Shown here one piece after another: positions 53,464 to 62,155 of a stretch of 64,000 bases of DNA; positions within the stretch are counted from its first letter, which is position 1, and the number at the start of each line of letters is the position of its first letter. A program made the translations under genes and the position numbers. Origin of the DNA: UKL13-2 sp043773745 (GTDB lineage: Bacteria; Pseudomonadota; Gammaproteobacteria; Burkholderiales; Usitatibacteraceae); NCBI GenBank assembly GCA_043773745.1, contig JAYVEV010000116.1, forward strand, positions 55,701 through 119,700. Reading direction: 5' to 3'. Below the pieces are notes generated by a model. It was not told where the DNA came from. It searched no databases and saw only the letters and a list, made by a program, of their open reading frames with translations.

Positions 53464-54272
53464 ACGGCCTGCATTGGCTGGTTGGTATGGGTGATGCGCT
53501 CAACACCGGCATCAGCGGTCAATTCCAGAAACACATCTTCCAAGGTTGCGCCTTGGCCCGGCGCTGCTTTTGCTGCTGCCAGCTCGCGCAATTCATCGAG
53601 TGAGCCCTGCGCAATGATTTTTCCTTTTTGAATAATGCTGATGCGTTCCGCCAGACGTTCTGCCATTTCCAGAATATGGGTGGTGAGCACAATCGTGTTG
53701 CCCTGTTTAACGCGCTCCAGCAATAGATCCTTCACCTGCCGCGCGGCAGCGGCGTCCAGCCCGGTGAGCGGTTCATCAAGAATCAATACTTGCGGATCGT
53801 GAATCAGCGCGCCCGCCAACGCTAATTTCTGGCGCATGCCGCGCGAGAAGCCTTCGATGTACTCATTGGTGTTGTCCCACAAATCCAGCCAGCGCAATAA
53901 TTCTTCGGCGCGCGGTGCGGCTACCGCGGATTCAATGCTCCACAAACCAGCCACGAATTCCAGATATTCCAGTGGCCTTAATTTTCCATACAAGAGCGGA
54001 TCATCCGGCAGGAAGGCGAGCAGTCGCTTGGCTTCGGCGGGGTGTGTCGCTATGTTATGGCCCAGTACGGAGGCCGTTCCCGCGTCGGCCTTTAGCAAAC
54101 CCGCCACGATGCGCAGCGTGGTGGTTTTACCCGCGCCGTTAGGTCCCAGCAGCGCATGGAATTCGCCGCGGGGAATGGTGAGATCAAGATTATTAACCGC
54201 GTATTTACCGCCAAAATGTTTGACAAGACCCGTAATGGTGAGCGCCGGTTGATCTATTGCTTGGGATGACAT
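53460..54272 (-). CDS. ABC exporter ATP-binding protein
   Basis: This 270-residue ATPase has Walker A GPNGAGKTT (about 43-51, Lys49), the Q-loop region FLPDDPLLYG, the signature FSRGMRQKLALAGALIHDP, Walker B VLILDEPLTGLD and the switch His in TTHILEMAERLA. The signature deviates from LSGGQ as in other CcmA/NatA-type exporters. It overlaps the permease start by 4 bp. Two inverted repeats lie upstream (54304-54413). Confidence 0.9.
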   Translation of the reverse strand: MSSQAIDQPALTITGLVKHFGGKYAVNNLDLTIPRGEFHALLGPNGAGKTTTLRIVAGLLKADAGTASVLGHNIATHPAEAKRLLAFLPDDPLLYGKLRPLEYLEFVAGLWSIESAVAAPRAEELLRWLDLWDNTNEYIEGFSRGMRQKLALAGALIHDPQVLILDEPLTGLDAAAARQVKDLLLERVKQGNTIVLTTHILEMAERLAERISIIQKGKIIAQGSLDELRELAAAKAAPGQGATLEDVFLELTADAGVERITHTNQPMQAV

Positions 54273-54303
54273 ACGAGCCTCTAGCTGAATGACGAAAAGT
54301 GAA

Positions 54304-54340
54304 AATTTAAAAGCCGTCTAGGCAAGACGGCTTTTAAATT
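54304..54340 (-). terminator. strong intrinsic terminator after the etf/acyl-CoA dehydrogenase operon
   Basis: A perfect 16-bp inverted repeat (54304-54319 with 54325-54340) with a 5-base loop. On the minus strand the stem is followed by TTTTCACTTTT, a U-rich tail. It lies downstream of the leftward dehydrogenase gene and before the ABC exporter genes. Confidence 0.75.
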
Positions 54341-54371
54341 GTCGAAACTATAAAATACAAATCTCTATTAC

Positions 54372-54413
54372 TGGCGGGCATTTTGGAGCGTTTAGGCTTC
54401 AAAATGCCCGCCA
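54372..54413 (-). terminator. second hairpin downstream of the dehydrogenase gene
   Basis: A perfect 14-bp inverted repeat (54372-54385 with 54400-54413), extended inward by four more pairs including a G-T (GAGC with GCTT), closes a GTTTAG loop. No U-run follows on either strand, so it may protect the mRNA 3' end or act with the hairpin at 54304-54340. Confidence 0.5.
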
Positions 54414-54423
54414 ATGCTGGGGT

Positions 54424-56238
54424 TTAGAAATAGGATTCTTCCATCTGCAACACACTATCCGCGCCGGTTATCATCGCATCGGCAAAGCCTGTGGCAAGCG
54501 TAATGATGTGATCGCCGTAAAAACGCGTTGTGATGATTTTGGCTTTCATGAAATCAACATCGGCATCGCCAGCCGTCAATTTTTTCGCAGCAACTAGGGC
54601 CGCGCGACCCATCATCCAGCCACCGCAAACCGTGCCAGCGAGCTTTAAATAATGCACGGCACCTGCGTTTACAGCCCCTTGATTGGCGGGGAATGTGAGA
54701 GCAATCCACTCAGTAGCGCGTTTAAATTCCTTGATGCCTGCGGACAATGCTTTGCCGAACGCTGTTAAATTTACATCATTGGCGGCATCCAGCATGGGCA
54801 ATAATTTTTCCATCTCCTGAATAAGCGCCAGCGCGGTTGCGCCGCCTTCACGCCCTACTTTGCGGCCCACCAGATCGATGGCCTGAATGCCTGTGGTGCC
54901 TTCATAAATCGTGGAAATGCGCGCATCGCGGTAATACTGGGCCGCGCCAGTTTCCTCGACAAAGCCCATGCCACCGTGAATTTGTATGCCTAACGAGGCG
55001 ACATCAATGCCTACTTCGGTACTCCAGCCTTTGACTATCGGAATCATCAAATCGACCAGCGCCTGATGGGTTTGCTTCTCGCGCGCATCGGCTGATTTTT
55101 CGGCGATGTCCAAGCAGCTTGCTGTCCAATAAATTAAGGCACGGGTTGCCTCGGCGTAAGCGCGCATGGTCAGCAGCATGCGTTTGACATCGGGATGAAA
55201 TATGATCGGTACCGATTTTGGTCGTTCGCCCAGCGACGCGGGCACCGGCGTGGTGGGGCGGCCCTGCACCCGCTCACGTGCCCATACCAAGGCATGCTGA
55301 TATGAGCGTTCGGCAATCGAGACGCCTTCCAAGCCAACACCCAAACGGGCGGCATTCATCATCACGAACATGTATTCCAAACCGCGATTTGGCTCACCCA
55401 CCACATAGCTGGTCGCACCGCTATCTTCGCCATACATCATCACGCAGGTCGGGCTCGCATGGATGCCGAGCTTGTGTTCAATCGATACGCATTTCACATC
55501 GTTTCGCGCACCCAGCGTGCCATCGGTATTGACCAATGTCTTCGGCACCACGAAGAGCGAGATACCTTTCACGCCTTCTGGCGCACCTTCGACACGGGCC
55601 AGCACGAGATGAATAATATTCTCGGTATAGTCGTGCTCACCATAGGTGATAAAAATCTTGGTGCCAAAAATTTTATAAGAACCATCCGCTTGGGGAACCG
55701 CTTTGGTGCGAACTAGCGCGAGGTCGGAGCCAGCTTGTGGCTCGGTCAGATTCATGGTGCCGGTCCATTCGCCGGATACCATCTTTGCCAAAAATGTCTC
55801 CTGCAAATAAGCTGAGCCGTGTTGTGCCAACGCTTCTACCGCGCCATTAGTCAACAGCGGGCAAAGCTTGAACGCCATATTGGCGCTACCAATGATTTCA
55901 CTCACCGGAATGGCCACCGTGTGTGGCAAGCCTTGCCCGCCAAATTCTGTCGGCCCCGCGAGAGCGCTCCAGCCGCCCTGGCTATATTGTAAATATGCGT
56001 CCTTGAAACCAGCGGGCGTTGTGACCACACCGTTATTCCACTTCGCACCTTCTTTATCACCCGAGCGATTTATCGGTGAAAGCACATTGGTTGCGAGCTT
56101 GCCGGCCTCATCCAGAATAGCGGTCACCAGATCATCAGTTACTTCTTCGCATCCCGGCAACTTACCGATCTGCTCAAGTCCAATTACGTCCTCCAGCAGG
56201 AAGACAATATCTTTAAGTGGCGCTATATATTCGCTCAT
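54424..56238 (-). CDS. acyl-CoA dehydrogenase, long DmdC-like form
   Basis: This is a 604-residue acyl-CoA dehydrogenase, about 200 residues longer than the liu enzymes. The extra helical C-terminal domain (about 475-604) is typical of the DmdC/3-methylmercaptopropionyl-CoA dehydrogenase-like group. TEPQAGSDLALV and KLGIHASPTCVMMYG are the flavin and substrate motifs; IYEGTTGIQAIDLVGRKV carries the catalytic Glu. Natural substrates in most species are unknown medium or long acyl-CoAs. It is the last gene of an etfB-etfA-dehydrogenase operon (19 nt after etfA). Two hairpins follow. Confidence 0.9.
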   Translation of the reverse strand: MSEYIAPLKDIVFLLEDVIGLEQIGKLPGCEEVTDDLVTAILDEAGKLATNVLSPINRSGDKEGAKWNNGVVTTPAGFKDAYLQYSQGGWSALAGPTEFGGQGLPHTVAIPVSEIIGSANMAFKLCPLLTNGAVEALAQHGSAYLQETFLAKMVSGEWTGTMNLTEPQAGSDLALVRTKAVPQADGSYKIFGTKIFITYGEHDYTENIIHLVLARVEGAPEGVKGISLFVVPKTLVNTDGTLGARNDVKCVSIEHKLGIHASPTCVMMYGEDSGATSYVVGEPNRGLEYMFVMMNAARLGVGLEGVSIAERSYQHALVWARERVQGRPTTPVPASLGERPKSVPIIFHPDVKRMLLTMRAYAEATRALIYWTASCLDIAEKSADAREKQTHQALVDLMIPIVKGWSTEVGIDVASLGIQIHGGMGFVEETGAAQYYRDARISTIYEGTTGIQAIDLVGRKVGREGGATALALIQEMEKLLPMLDAANDVNLTAFGKALSAGIKEFKRATEWIALTFPANQGAVNAGAVHYLKLAGTVCGGWMMGRAALVAAKKLTAGDADVDFMKAKIITTRFYGDHIITLATGFADAMITGADSVLQMEESYF

Positions 56239-56257
56239 GGATGTTCCAGAAAATTAA

Positions 56258-57190
56258 TTAAATGGCGGCGGTTAATTCAGGCACCAGTGTGAACAAATCG
56301 CCGACCAATCCATAATCAGCCACTTGAAAAATGGGCGCTTCCGGGTCTTTATTAATTGCGACGATGACCTTGCTTTCCTTCATGCCCGCCAAGTGCTGAA
56401 TCGCGCCGGAAATACCGATGGCAATATACAGTTCAGGCGCGACGATCTTGCCGGTTTGCCCTACCTGATAATCGTTGGGCACAAAGCCTGCATCCACTGC
56501 GGCGCGCGAAGCACCAAGTGCTGCGCCTAATTTATCGGCGAGCGGCTCAAGCACGGCGCGATATTTATCACCGTCCCCCAAACCGCGTCCGCCCGAAACA
56601 ATGCGTTTGGCGGCGGCTAATTCAGGGCGGTCTGATTTGCTGAGCTCTTGCTTCACCACTCTGGAAATACCGACATCGACACCGGCAGCGATAGCCTCAA
56701 TCGCGCCGCTGCCACCCGATGCGGCAACGGCATCAAAACCGGTGGAGCGCACCGTAATGATTTTGATGGCATCGGATGATTGCACCGTCGCAAATGCATT
56801 ACCTGCATATATGGGGCGAACAAAGGTATCGGCTGACTCAACGCTAATAATGTCGGAAATTTGCATCACATCCAACAATGCAGCAACGCGTGGCATCAGG
56901 TTTTTGCCGAATGCTGTCGCACCAGCGAGTACATGCGAATAGTTTTTAGCCAGTCCTACCACCAGCGGTGCCAGATTTTCAGCCACACCCATCGCGTAAT
57001 GCGGCGCATCGGCGACCAAAACTTTACTCACACCCGCCACAGCGGCGACGGCATTGGCGACGGCTGCACAATTACTGCCCGCGACAAGCACATGAATTTC
57101 ACCGCCTAATTTATGCGCGGCCGCAATGGTATTGGTCACACCGGGCTTTAACGCTGCGTTGTCGTGTTCTGCAATAACAAGAGTTGCCAT
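56258..57190 (-). CDS. etfA: electron transfer flavoprotein alpha subunit
   Basis: This 310-residue subunit receives electrons from acyl-CoA dehydrogenases and passes them to ETF-quinone oxidoreductase. The C-terminal FAD-binding domain shows VSGGRGLGDGD, GASRAAVDAGFV, QVGQTGKIVAPELYIAIGIS, GAIQHLAGMKESKVIVAINKD and IFQVADYGLVGDL. Its ATG is directly adjacent to the etfB stop, so translation is coupled. This ETF would serve the acyl-CoA dehydrogenases at 34.6, 38.1 and 54.4 kb. Confidence 0.96.
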   Translation of the reverse strand: MATLVIAEHDNAALKPGVTNTIAAAHKLGGEIHVLVAGSNCAAVANAVAAVAGVSKVLVADAPHYAMGVAENLAPLVVGLAKNYSHVLAGATAFGKNLMPRVAALLDVMQISDIISVESADTFVRPIYAGNAFATVQSSDAIKIITVRSTGFDAVAASGGSGAIEAIAAGVDVGISRVVKQELSKSDRPELAAAKRIVSGGRGLGDGDKYRAVLEPLADKLGAALGASRAAVDAGFVPNDYQVGQTGKIVAPELYIAIGISGAIQHLAGMKESKVIVAINKDPEAPIFQVADYGLVGDLFTLVPELTAAI

Positions 57191-57940
57191 CTAAATCACC
57201 TTCGCTTCGTTTTTCAACTTGTCTATCAATGCGGCCACATTCGCGACCATCACGCCACCTTTACGTTTAGCAGGCTCAACGACCTTGAGGGTTTTAAGGC
57301 GCGGCGTAATATCAACCCCGAGGCTTTCCGGCGTGACAATATCAAGCTGTTTTTTCTTGGCCTTCATGATGTTCGGCAGTGTTGCGTAGCGCGGTGTATT
57401 CAGACGCAAATCAGTGGTGATGATGGCGGGCAATTTGATCGCAACGGTTTCCATACCACCGTCAATTTCACGCATTACTTCTGCTTCGCCGTTTGCAATT
57501 GTGACCTTGGAGGCAAATGTGGCTTGCGGCCAGTTAAGCAATGCGGCAAGCATTTGGCCGGTTTGATTCGAGTCGTCATCAATGGCCTGCTTGCCGAGAA
57601 TCACTAGTTGTGGTGCTTCACTAGCGGCGATCGCCTTGATTAATTTTGCGACGACTAAGGGCTGAATTTCTGCAGCCGTTTCAACCAAAATCGCGCGATC
57701 AGCACCCATCGCCAGCGCAGTACGCAGCGTTTCCTGGCATTGTGTTACGCCAATTGAAATGGCCACAATTTCCGTGGCGATTCCGGCTTCTTTTAATTTC
57801 ACCGCTTCTTCGATAGCGATTTCATCGAAGGGGTTCATGGACATTTTGACGTTAGCAATTTCAACGCCGCTTTGATCAGCCTTGACGCGGACTTTGACGT
57901 TGTAATCAACCACGCGCTTCACGGGGACGAGAATTTTCAT
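57191..57940 (-). CDS. etfB: electron transfer flavoprotein beta subunit
   Basis: This 249-residue subunit binds AMP and completes the ETF heterodimer. The N-terminus MKILVPVKRVVDYNVKVRVK, MNPFDEIAIEEAVKLKE and LVILGKQAIDDDSNQTGQMLAALL are diagnostic. The C-terminus ends with the helix ALIDKLKNEAKVI. It is first in the operon, with a TATAAT-type -10 box about 50 nt upstream. No clear ribosome site is visible before the ATG. Confidence 0.96.
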   Translation of the reverse strand: MKILVPVKRVVDYNVKVRVKADQSGVEIANVKMSMNPFDEIAIEEAVKLKEAGIATEIVAISIGVTQCQETLRTALAMGADRAILVETAAEIQPLVVAKLIKAIAASEAPQLVILGKQAIDDDSNQTGQMLAALLNWPQATFASKVTIANGEAEVMREIDGGMETVAIKLPAIITTDLRLNTPRYATLPNIMKAKKKQLDIVTPESLGVDITPRLKTLKVVEPAKRKGGVMVANVAALIDKLKNEAKVI

Positions 57941-57991
57941 GGGGAACAGAGACCTTAATCTTAAAAAATCGGGATTAAAACGAGCGTTTGA

Positions 57992-57997
57992 ATTATA
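57992..57997 (-). promoter_or_regulatory. -10 box of the etfB-etfA operon
   Basis: TATAAT on the minus strand, about 52 nt before etfB. The -35 region (GCTTGG or TTGGTG, 15-17 nt upstream) is weak. Confidence 0.45.
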
Positions 57998-58133
57998 GAC
58001 GAGAACCGTTTACACCAAGCGTTTTAGCAGGAATTTATTTGCATCACATTAAAGGTTGTGGCATGCAGAGTGACAGAAGCTCCGCATGCTAAGCGGCTAT
58101 CGCAGCCCAGCGGGAAAGCTGCGCCGTTAGTGA

Positions 58134-59096
58134 TTAGCGCTTCAGACGATGCGCGATTTCGCCGACAATACCGCGCCGGAAAGCCAGTACGCACACAACA
58201 AAGGTAACACCCATGATGATCGTCACCCACGAGCCAAAACCAGCCAGATAATGCTGCATGGTGATAATGGTGGTGGCCCCCAATACGGGACCAAGAATTG
58301 TGCCCATGCCGCCCAAAAGCGTCATCAACACTACTTCGCCAGACATTTGCCAGCTGACATCGGTGAGACTGGCGGCACCAATCGACAGTGATTTTATGGC
58401 GCCCGCCATCCCTGCCAAAGCTGCCGATATGACAAATGCAACCAGCTTGTATTTATCGACATCATAGCCCAGTGACAGCGCCCGCGGCTCATTTTCGCGG
58501 ATCGATTTCAATACCTGGCCGAAAGGCGAATGAATGGTCCGATAAATCACCCAGAAGCCAAATACAAACAAGGCAAGCGCAAAGTAATACATCGCGATAT
58601 CGTCAGGTATCGGGATCACGCCAAAGAACGGATCGTGCGGTACGCCTTGCAGGCTGATCAAGCCAAACAGCTTGCCGCGCGGAATACTCTGCAGACCGTC
58701 CTCCGCCCCTGTAAAGGGCGCCTGCACGCAGATGAAATAAACCATTTGCGAGAGCGCCAACGTGACCATCGCAAAATAAATACCCTGACGCCGCACCGCC
58801 AGCCAGCCCACCAAATAACCCATCGCAGCCGCGCCGAGAGTGCCAAACAAAACCGCCAGCTCCGGGGTGAGTCCCCATACTTTTGCTGCGTGCCCACAGA
58901 AATAGGCTGCCATACCAAAAAACATGGCATGCCCAAATGACAGTAAACCGGTAAAACCAATCAGCAGATTAAAGGCACACGCAAACAGCGCAAAGCACAT
59001 CACGCTCATCATAAAAAGTGGATAGCCGCCTAGAAAGGGGGCTGCGATCGCACCGAGAAGCAAGATGCTGTAAAGAATTTTTATCCGCTTTTCCAT
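58134..59096 (-). CDS. livM: branched-chain-type ABC transporter permease LivM
   Basis: This is the second inner-membrane permease of the importer, 320 residues. The LivM signature region is FNLLIGFTGLLSFGHAMFFGMAAYF about residues 43-67, and the conserved loop SIRENEPRALSLGYDV about 238-253 contacts the ATPases. It is the last gene of the leftward liv cluster, 10 nt after livH. A C-terminal RRGIVGEIAHRLKR fits the family. Confidence 0.92.
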   Translation of the reverse strand: MEKRIKILYSILLLGAIAAPFLGGYPLFMMSVMCFALFACAFNLLIGFTGLLSFGHAMFFGMAAYFCGHAAKVWGLTPELAVLFGTLGAAAMGYLVGWLAVRRQGIYFAMVTLALSQMVYFICVQAPFTGAEDGLQSIPRGKLFGLISLQGVPHDPFFGVIPIPDDIAMYYFALALFVFGFWVIYRTIHSPFGQVLKSIRENEPRALSLGYDVDKYKLVAFVISAALAGMAGAIKSLSIGAASLTDVSWQMSGEVVLMTLLGGMGTILGPVLGATTIITMQHYLAGFGSWVTIIMGVTFVVCVLAFRRGIVGEIAHRLKR

Positions 59097-59106
59097 AATT
59101 TATTTT

Positions 59107-59994
59107 CTACTTCTCACGCCCAAACAAACCGGCGGGACGAATCAGCAGCACTATCGCCATGATGATAAATACCACCGTCGCTGAGGCTTCAGGGTAAAAA
59201 ACTTTAGTCAGCCCCTCGATCAAGCCAAGCGCTAGGCCGGTAAAAATCGCGCCCAAAATTGAGCCCATGCCACCAATGACAACAACGGCAAATACGACGA
59301 TGATGATATTCGAGCCCATTAACGGATTTACCTGATACACCGGTGCCGCGAGCACCCCGGCAAGCCCAGCGAGACCGACGCCAAACGCATACGTCAATGT
59401 CACCATCAGCGGCACATTAATACCGAAGGCCTGAACCAGTTTTGGATTCTCAGTACCGGCGCGCAAATAAGAGCCCAGACGCGTACGCTCGATCACAAAC
59501 CAGGTAGCGAGGCAAATCGACAAACAGGCAACAATTACCCATGCCCGATATTTAGGCAGCATCATGAAGCCCAAATCAAATGCCCCTTTAAAAACCTCGG
59601 GCAAGTCATAAGGCTGGCCGGACACCCCATATTGATCACGGAAAATGCCTTCGATAATCAGCGCCAAACCAAAGGTCAAAAGCAGGCCATATAAATGATC
59701 GAGCTGATAAAGCCAGCGCAGCATCGTTTTTTCAATAACAATGCCCACCACCGCCACGCTAAGCGGTGCCAGTAACAACGACCACCAATAGCCAATGCCG
59801 AAATAATTCAGCAATATCCATGAAAAAAATGCGCCCATCATGTAAAAGGCGCCATGCGCAAAATTAACGACGTTGAGCATGCCGAATATAACGGCAAGCC
59901 CCAGCGAGAGCATTGCGTAAAACGAGCCGTTGACCAGCCCGATCATGAGCTGACCCATCAGTGCCTGGGTGGGAACGCCAAAAATTTCTGTCAT
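59107..59994 (-). CDS. livH: branched-chain-type ABC transporter permease LivH
   Basis: This first permease has 295 residues. LINGSFYAMLSLGLAVIFGMLNVVNFAHGAFYMMG, an N-terminal block broken here only for reading, matches LivH in composition, and the coupling-loop segment FVIERTRLGSYLRAGTENP (about 165-185) is conserved. It has about eight membrane segments. It lies 133 nt after the binding-protein gene, with a hairpin at 60046-60105 between them. Confidence 0.92.
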   Translation of the reverse strand: MTEIFGVPTQALMGQLMIGLVNGSFYAMLSLGLAVIFGMLNVVNFAHGAFYMMGAFFSWILLNYFGIGYWWSLLLAPLSVAVVGIVIEKTMLRWLYQLDHLYGLLLTFGLALIIEGIFRDQYGVSGQPYDLPEVFKGAFDLGFMMLPKYRAWVIVACLSICLATWFVIERTRLGSYLRAGTENPKLVQAFGINVPLMVTLTYAFGVGLAGLAGVLAAPVYQVNPLMGSNIIIVVFAVVVIGGMGSILGAIFTGLALGLIEGLTKVFYPEASATVVFIIMAIVLLIRPAGLFGREK

Positions 59995-60045
59995 TGAGTA
60001 CGCGTTAAATCAAGGTCATTTTTATTTATCATTTTTTTCGCACAA

Positions 60046-60105
60046 CCATTCTGGGGGAACCAAAATACAACCGAAAACTGTCGAAGACAGTGTTCCCCAG
60101 AATGG
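60046..60105 (-). other. large imperfect stem-loop between binding-protein and permease genes
   Basis: CCATTCTGGGGGAAC (60046-60060) pairs with GTTCCCCAGAATGG (60092-60105) over 14 bp with one bulged G. Inside lies a smaller hairpin CTGTC-GAA-GACAG (60078-60090). No U-run follows on the minus strand, so it is not a simple terminator. A hairpin at this point is often a stabiliser that lets the binding protein be made in excess over the permeases. Confidence 0.6.
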
Positions 60106-60127
60106 CGATGTTCTTGCCGCGTCAAGC

Positions 60128-61351
60128 TTATTTCTTGAGTGCAGCGCAACGCGATAGTGCCAACGACTGGAACGCATCGTCGCCTTTCACAGTGCCTTTC
60201 AGCGTGTAGTAATCCCATGGACCTTTGGACTCTGAAGGCTTCTTCACTTGGAACAAATACATATCGTGCACCATGCGGCCATCTTCGCGAATCTTACCGC
60301 CTTTGGCAAACATATCGTTGATGGGCGTTTCCTTCATTTTTTTCAATACTGCTGCCGTGTCATCCGTCCCTGCGGCCTTGACTGCATTCAAATAATGGAG
60401 GACCGAAGAATAAACAGCGGCATGATTTGAGTTTGGCTTTCTCTTCATGCGCTCTTCATAGCGTTTGGCCCATGCGCGGGTTTCTGGATTCATGTCCCAA
60501 TACCAGCCTTCGGTAAGATAGAGTCCTTGCGCTGTATTGAGGCCAACGGCGTGCACATCAGTAATCAACATCAGCAGCGCCGCCAGGTTTTGGTTTTTAG
60601 TCAGACCAAATTCTGATGCAGCTTTAATACTGTTAACGGTATCAAGCCCGGCATTAGCCAAGCCGATAATTTTAGCTTTGGATGCTTGTGCTTGTAGCAG
60701 GAAGGATGAAAAATCGCTGGTTGACAAGGGATGTCGCACCGCACCCAGCACCTTGCCACCGGCAGCTTTCACCACATCACCTGTATCTTTTTCAAGCGAA
60801 TGACCGAACGCATAATCAGCGGTCAAGAAAAACCAGCTATCGCCGCCGTCTTTTACAATTGCTTTGCCGACCACATTACCGAGCGCAACGGTATCCATCA
60901 AATAATGAATGCCAGAGTTCGGGGAACACTCTTCATTAGTGAGCTTTGAAGAAGCCGCACCGGTGGTGACCGTAATCTTGTTTTTTTCCTTGCCCAGACC
61001 CTGTACTGCAATGGCAACTGCAGAATTCAGGTTTTCAAATGTGGCATCCACTTTATCGCGATCAAACCACTGCTGCGTGATGCTTTTAGCAACGTCAGCT
61101 TTATTTTGGTGATCTGCATTCACGAGTTCGATATTTTTACCGAACATCTTGCCGCCAAAATCTTCAATCGCCATACGGGCAGCCGCCACCGCACCGGGCC
61201 CACCGTAGTCGGCATAAACACCGGACATATCGGTCAGCACACCGATTTTCACAACATCGTCAGAAGCCTTGCCCTGCTGAGCGGCGGTAACACCCGCACC
61301 GCATGCAAGCGCAGCGGCCACCAAAGTTGTCATTAGTTTGCGTTTCATCAT
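60128..61351 (-). CDS. periplasmic ABC substrate-binding protein (Peripla_BP_6 type)
   Basis: This binding protein has 407 residues; GAGGAG lies 5 nt before the ATG, and the signal ends near GVTAAQQG. VKIGVLTDMSGVYADYGGPGAVAAARMAIEDFGG is the start of the first lobe (read as separate segments here: VKIGVLTDMSG and GPGAVAAARMAIEDFGG). The C-terminal KGPWDYYTLKGTVKGDDAF is characteristic of a branch that includes binders of aromatic acids as well as amino acids. The ligand is therefore uncertain: leucine, isoleucine and valine are suggested by the neighbouring catabolic genes, but aromatic or other carboxylates are possible. Confidence 0.87.
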   Translation of the reverse strand: MMKRKLMTTLVAAALACGAGVTAAQQGKASDDVVKIGVLTDMSGVYADYGGPGAVAAARMAIEDFGGKMFGKNIELVNADHQNKADVAKSITQQWFDRDKVDATFENLNSAVAIAVQGLGKEKNKITVTTGAASSKLTNEECSPNSGIHYLMDTVALGNVVGKAIVKDGGDSWFFLTADYAFGHSLEKDTGDVVKAAGGKVLGAVRHPLSTSDFSSFLLQAQASKAKIIGLANAGLDTVNSIKAASEFGLTKNQNLAALLMLITDVHAVGLNTAQGLYLTEGWYWDMNPETRAWAKRYEERMKRKPNSNHAAVYSSVLHYLNAVKAAGTDDTAAVLKKMKETPINDMFAKGGKIREDGRMVHDMYLFQVKKPSESKGPWDYYTLKGTVKGDDAFQSLALSRCAALKK

Positions 61352-61405
61352 GATTTCTCCTCGTTATATTGAGCTATTGCTCGTTGGCTCGTTCGTTGAT
61401 TCACA

Positions 61406-62155
61406 CTAGACACCCAAAAATTCATGAAGCATATCGGTCTTCGCCGCTAGCTCATGCTTCTCTACCACTGCTGCAATCTGTCCATGCTCCATTACATAAT
61501 GCCTATCTGCCAACGGCGCCGCAAAGCGGAAATTTTGCTCAACCATAATGATGGTGAAACCCTTGGATTTGAGCTCGCGAATCACACGCCCCAAAACCTG
61601 CACAATCACTGGTGCCAAACCCTCGGTAATTTCATCCAGCAGCAAAATATCCGCACCGGTACGCAGTATGCGCGCCATCGCGAGCATTTGCTGTTCACCG
61701 CCTGAAAGACGCGTGCCCTGGCTGCTACGACGCTCGTTCAGATTGGGGAACATTGCGTACAGTTCATCGACACTCATGCCAGCAGTTGTTTTTCCGCTAC
61801 CGGCGGCCTTGCCCACTTTTGGCAAAAGCAACAAATTTTCTTCGCAGCTCAAACTCGAAAAAATACCGCGCTCTTCGGGACAATAGCCGAGCCCAAGACG
61901 GGCGATCTTGTGTGAAGGCATGTCAATCGCCTCCACCCCATTGATCTTGATCGAGCCCGCACGCTTTCCCGTCAAGCCTAGAATAGCTTTCAGAGTAGTG
62001 GTACGGCCCGCGCCATTGCGGCCCAGCAAGGTAATCAGTTCACCGCGTGCAACTTGCAACGAAACGCCATGCAAAATATGCGACTCGCCGTAATAGGCAT
62101 GCAAATTTGAAATTGATAAAGCCGCCTCGGATGCCGGCACGGGAACAGCACTCAT
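61406..62155 (-). CDS. livF: LivF-type ABC ATPase with Arg in Walker A
   Basis: This 249-residue ATPase overlaps livG by 4 bp. Walker A reads GRNGAGRTT: Arg51 replaces the phosphate-binding Lys. The signature LSGGEQ (150-155) and Walker B ILLLDEITEG (Asp174, Glu175) are intact, while the switch position is Gln207 (VEQN), as in many LivF proteins. I recall the Arg form in some LivF homologues, so it may be functional. A GSGKTT string at 119-124 lies in the helical insertion and is not a second P-loop. In the heterodimer with LivG this subunit contributes the normal signature to the LivG site. Confidence 0.9.
   Translation of the reverse strand: MSAVPVPASEAALSISNLHAYYGESHILHGVSLQVARGELITLLGRNGAGRTTTLKAILGLTGKRAGSIKINGVEAIDMPSHKIARLGLGYCPEERGIFSSLSCEENLLLLPKVGKAAGSGKTTAGMSVDELYAMFPNLNERRSSQGTRLSGGEQQMLAMARILRTGADILLLDEITEGLAPVIVQVLGRVIRELKSKGFTIIMVEQNFRFAAPLADRHYVMEHGQIAAVVEKHELAAKTDMLHEFLGV

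Noticed and set aside
58060..58130. GCATGC pair and CGCAGC/GCTGCG hairpin after livM as terminator or attachment site
   Set aside because: Stems are only 6 bp and no U-run follows; nothing resembles an integration site.
61784..61801. GSGKTT string in LivF (residues 119-124) as a replacement P-loop for the Arg-containing Walker A
   Set aside because: It lies in the helical subdomain between the Q-loop region and the signature, where a phosphate-binding loop cannot form, and is more likely a chance low-complexity stretch.
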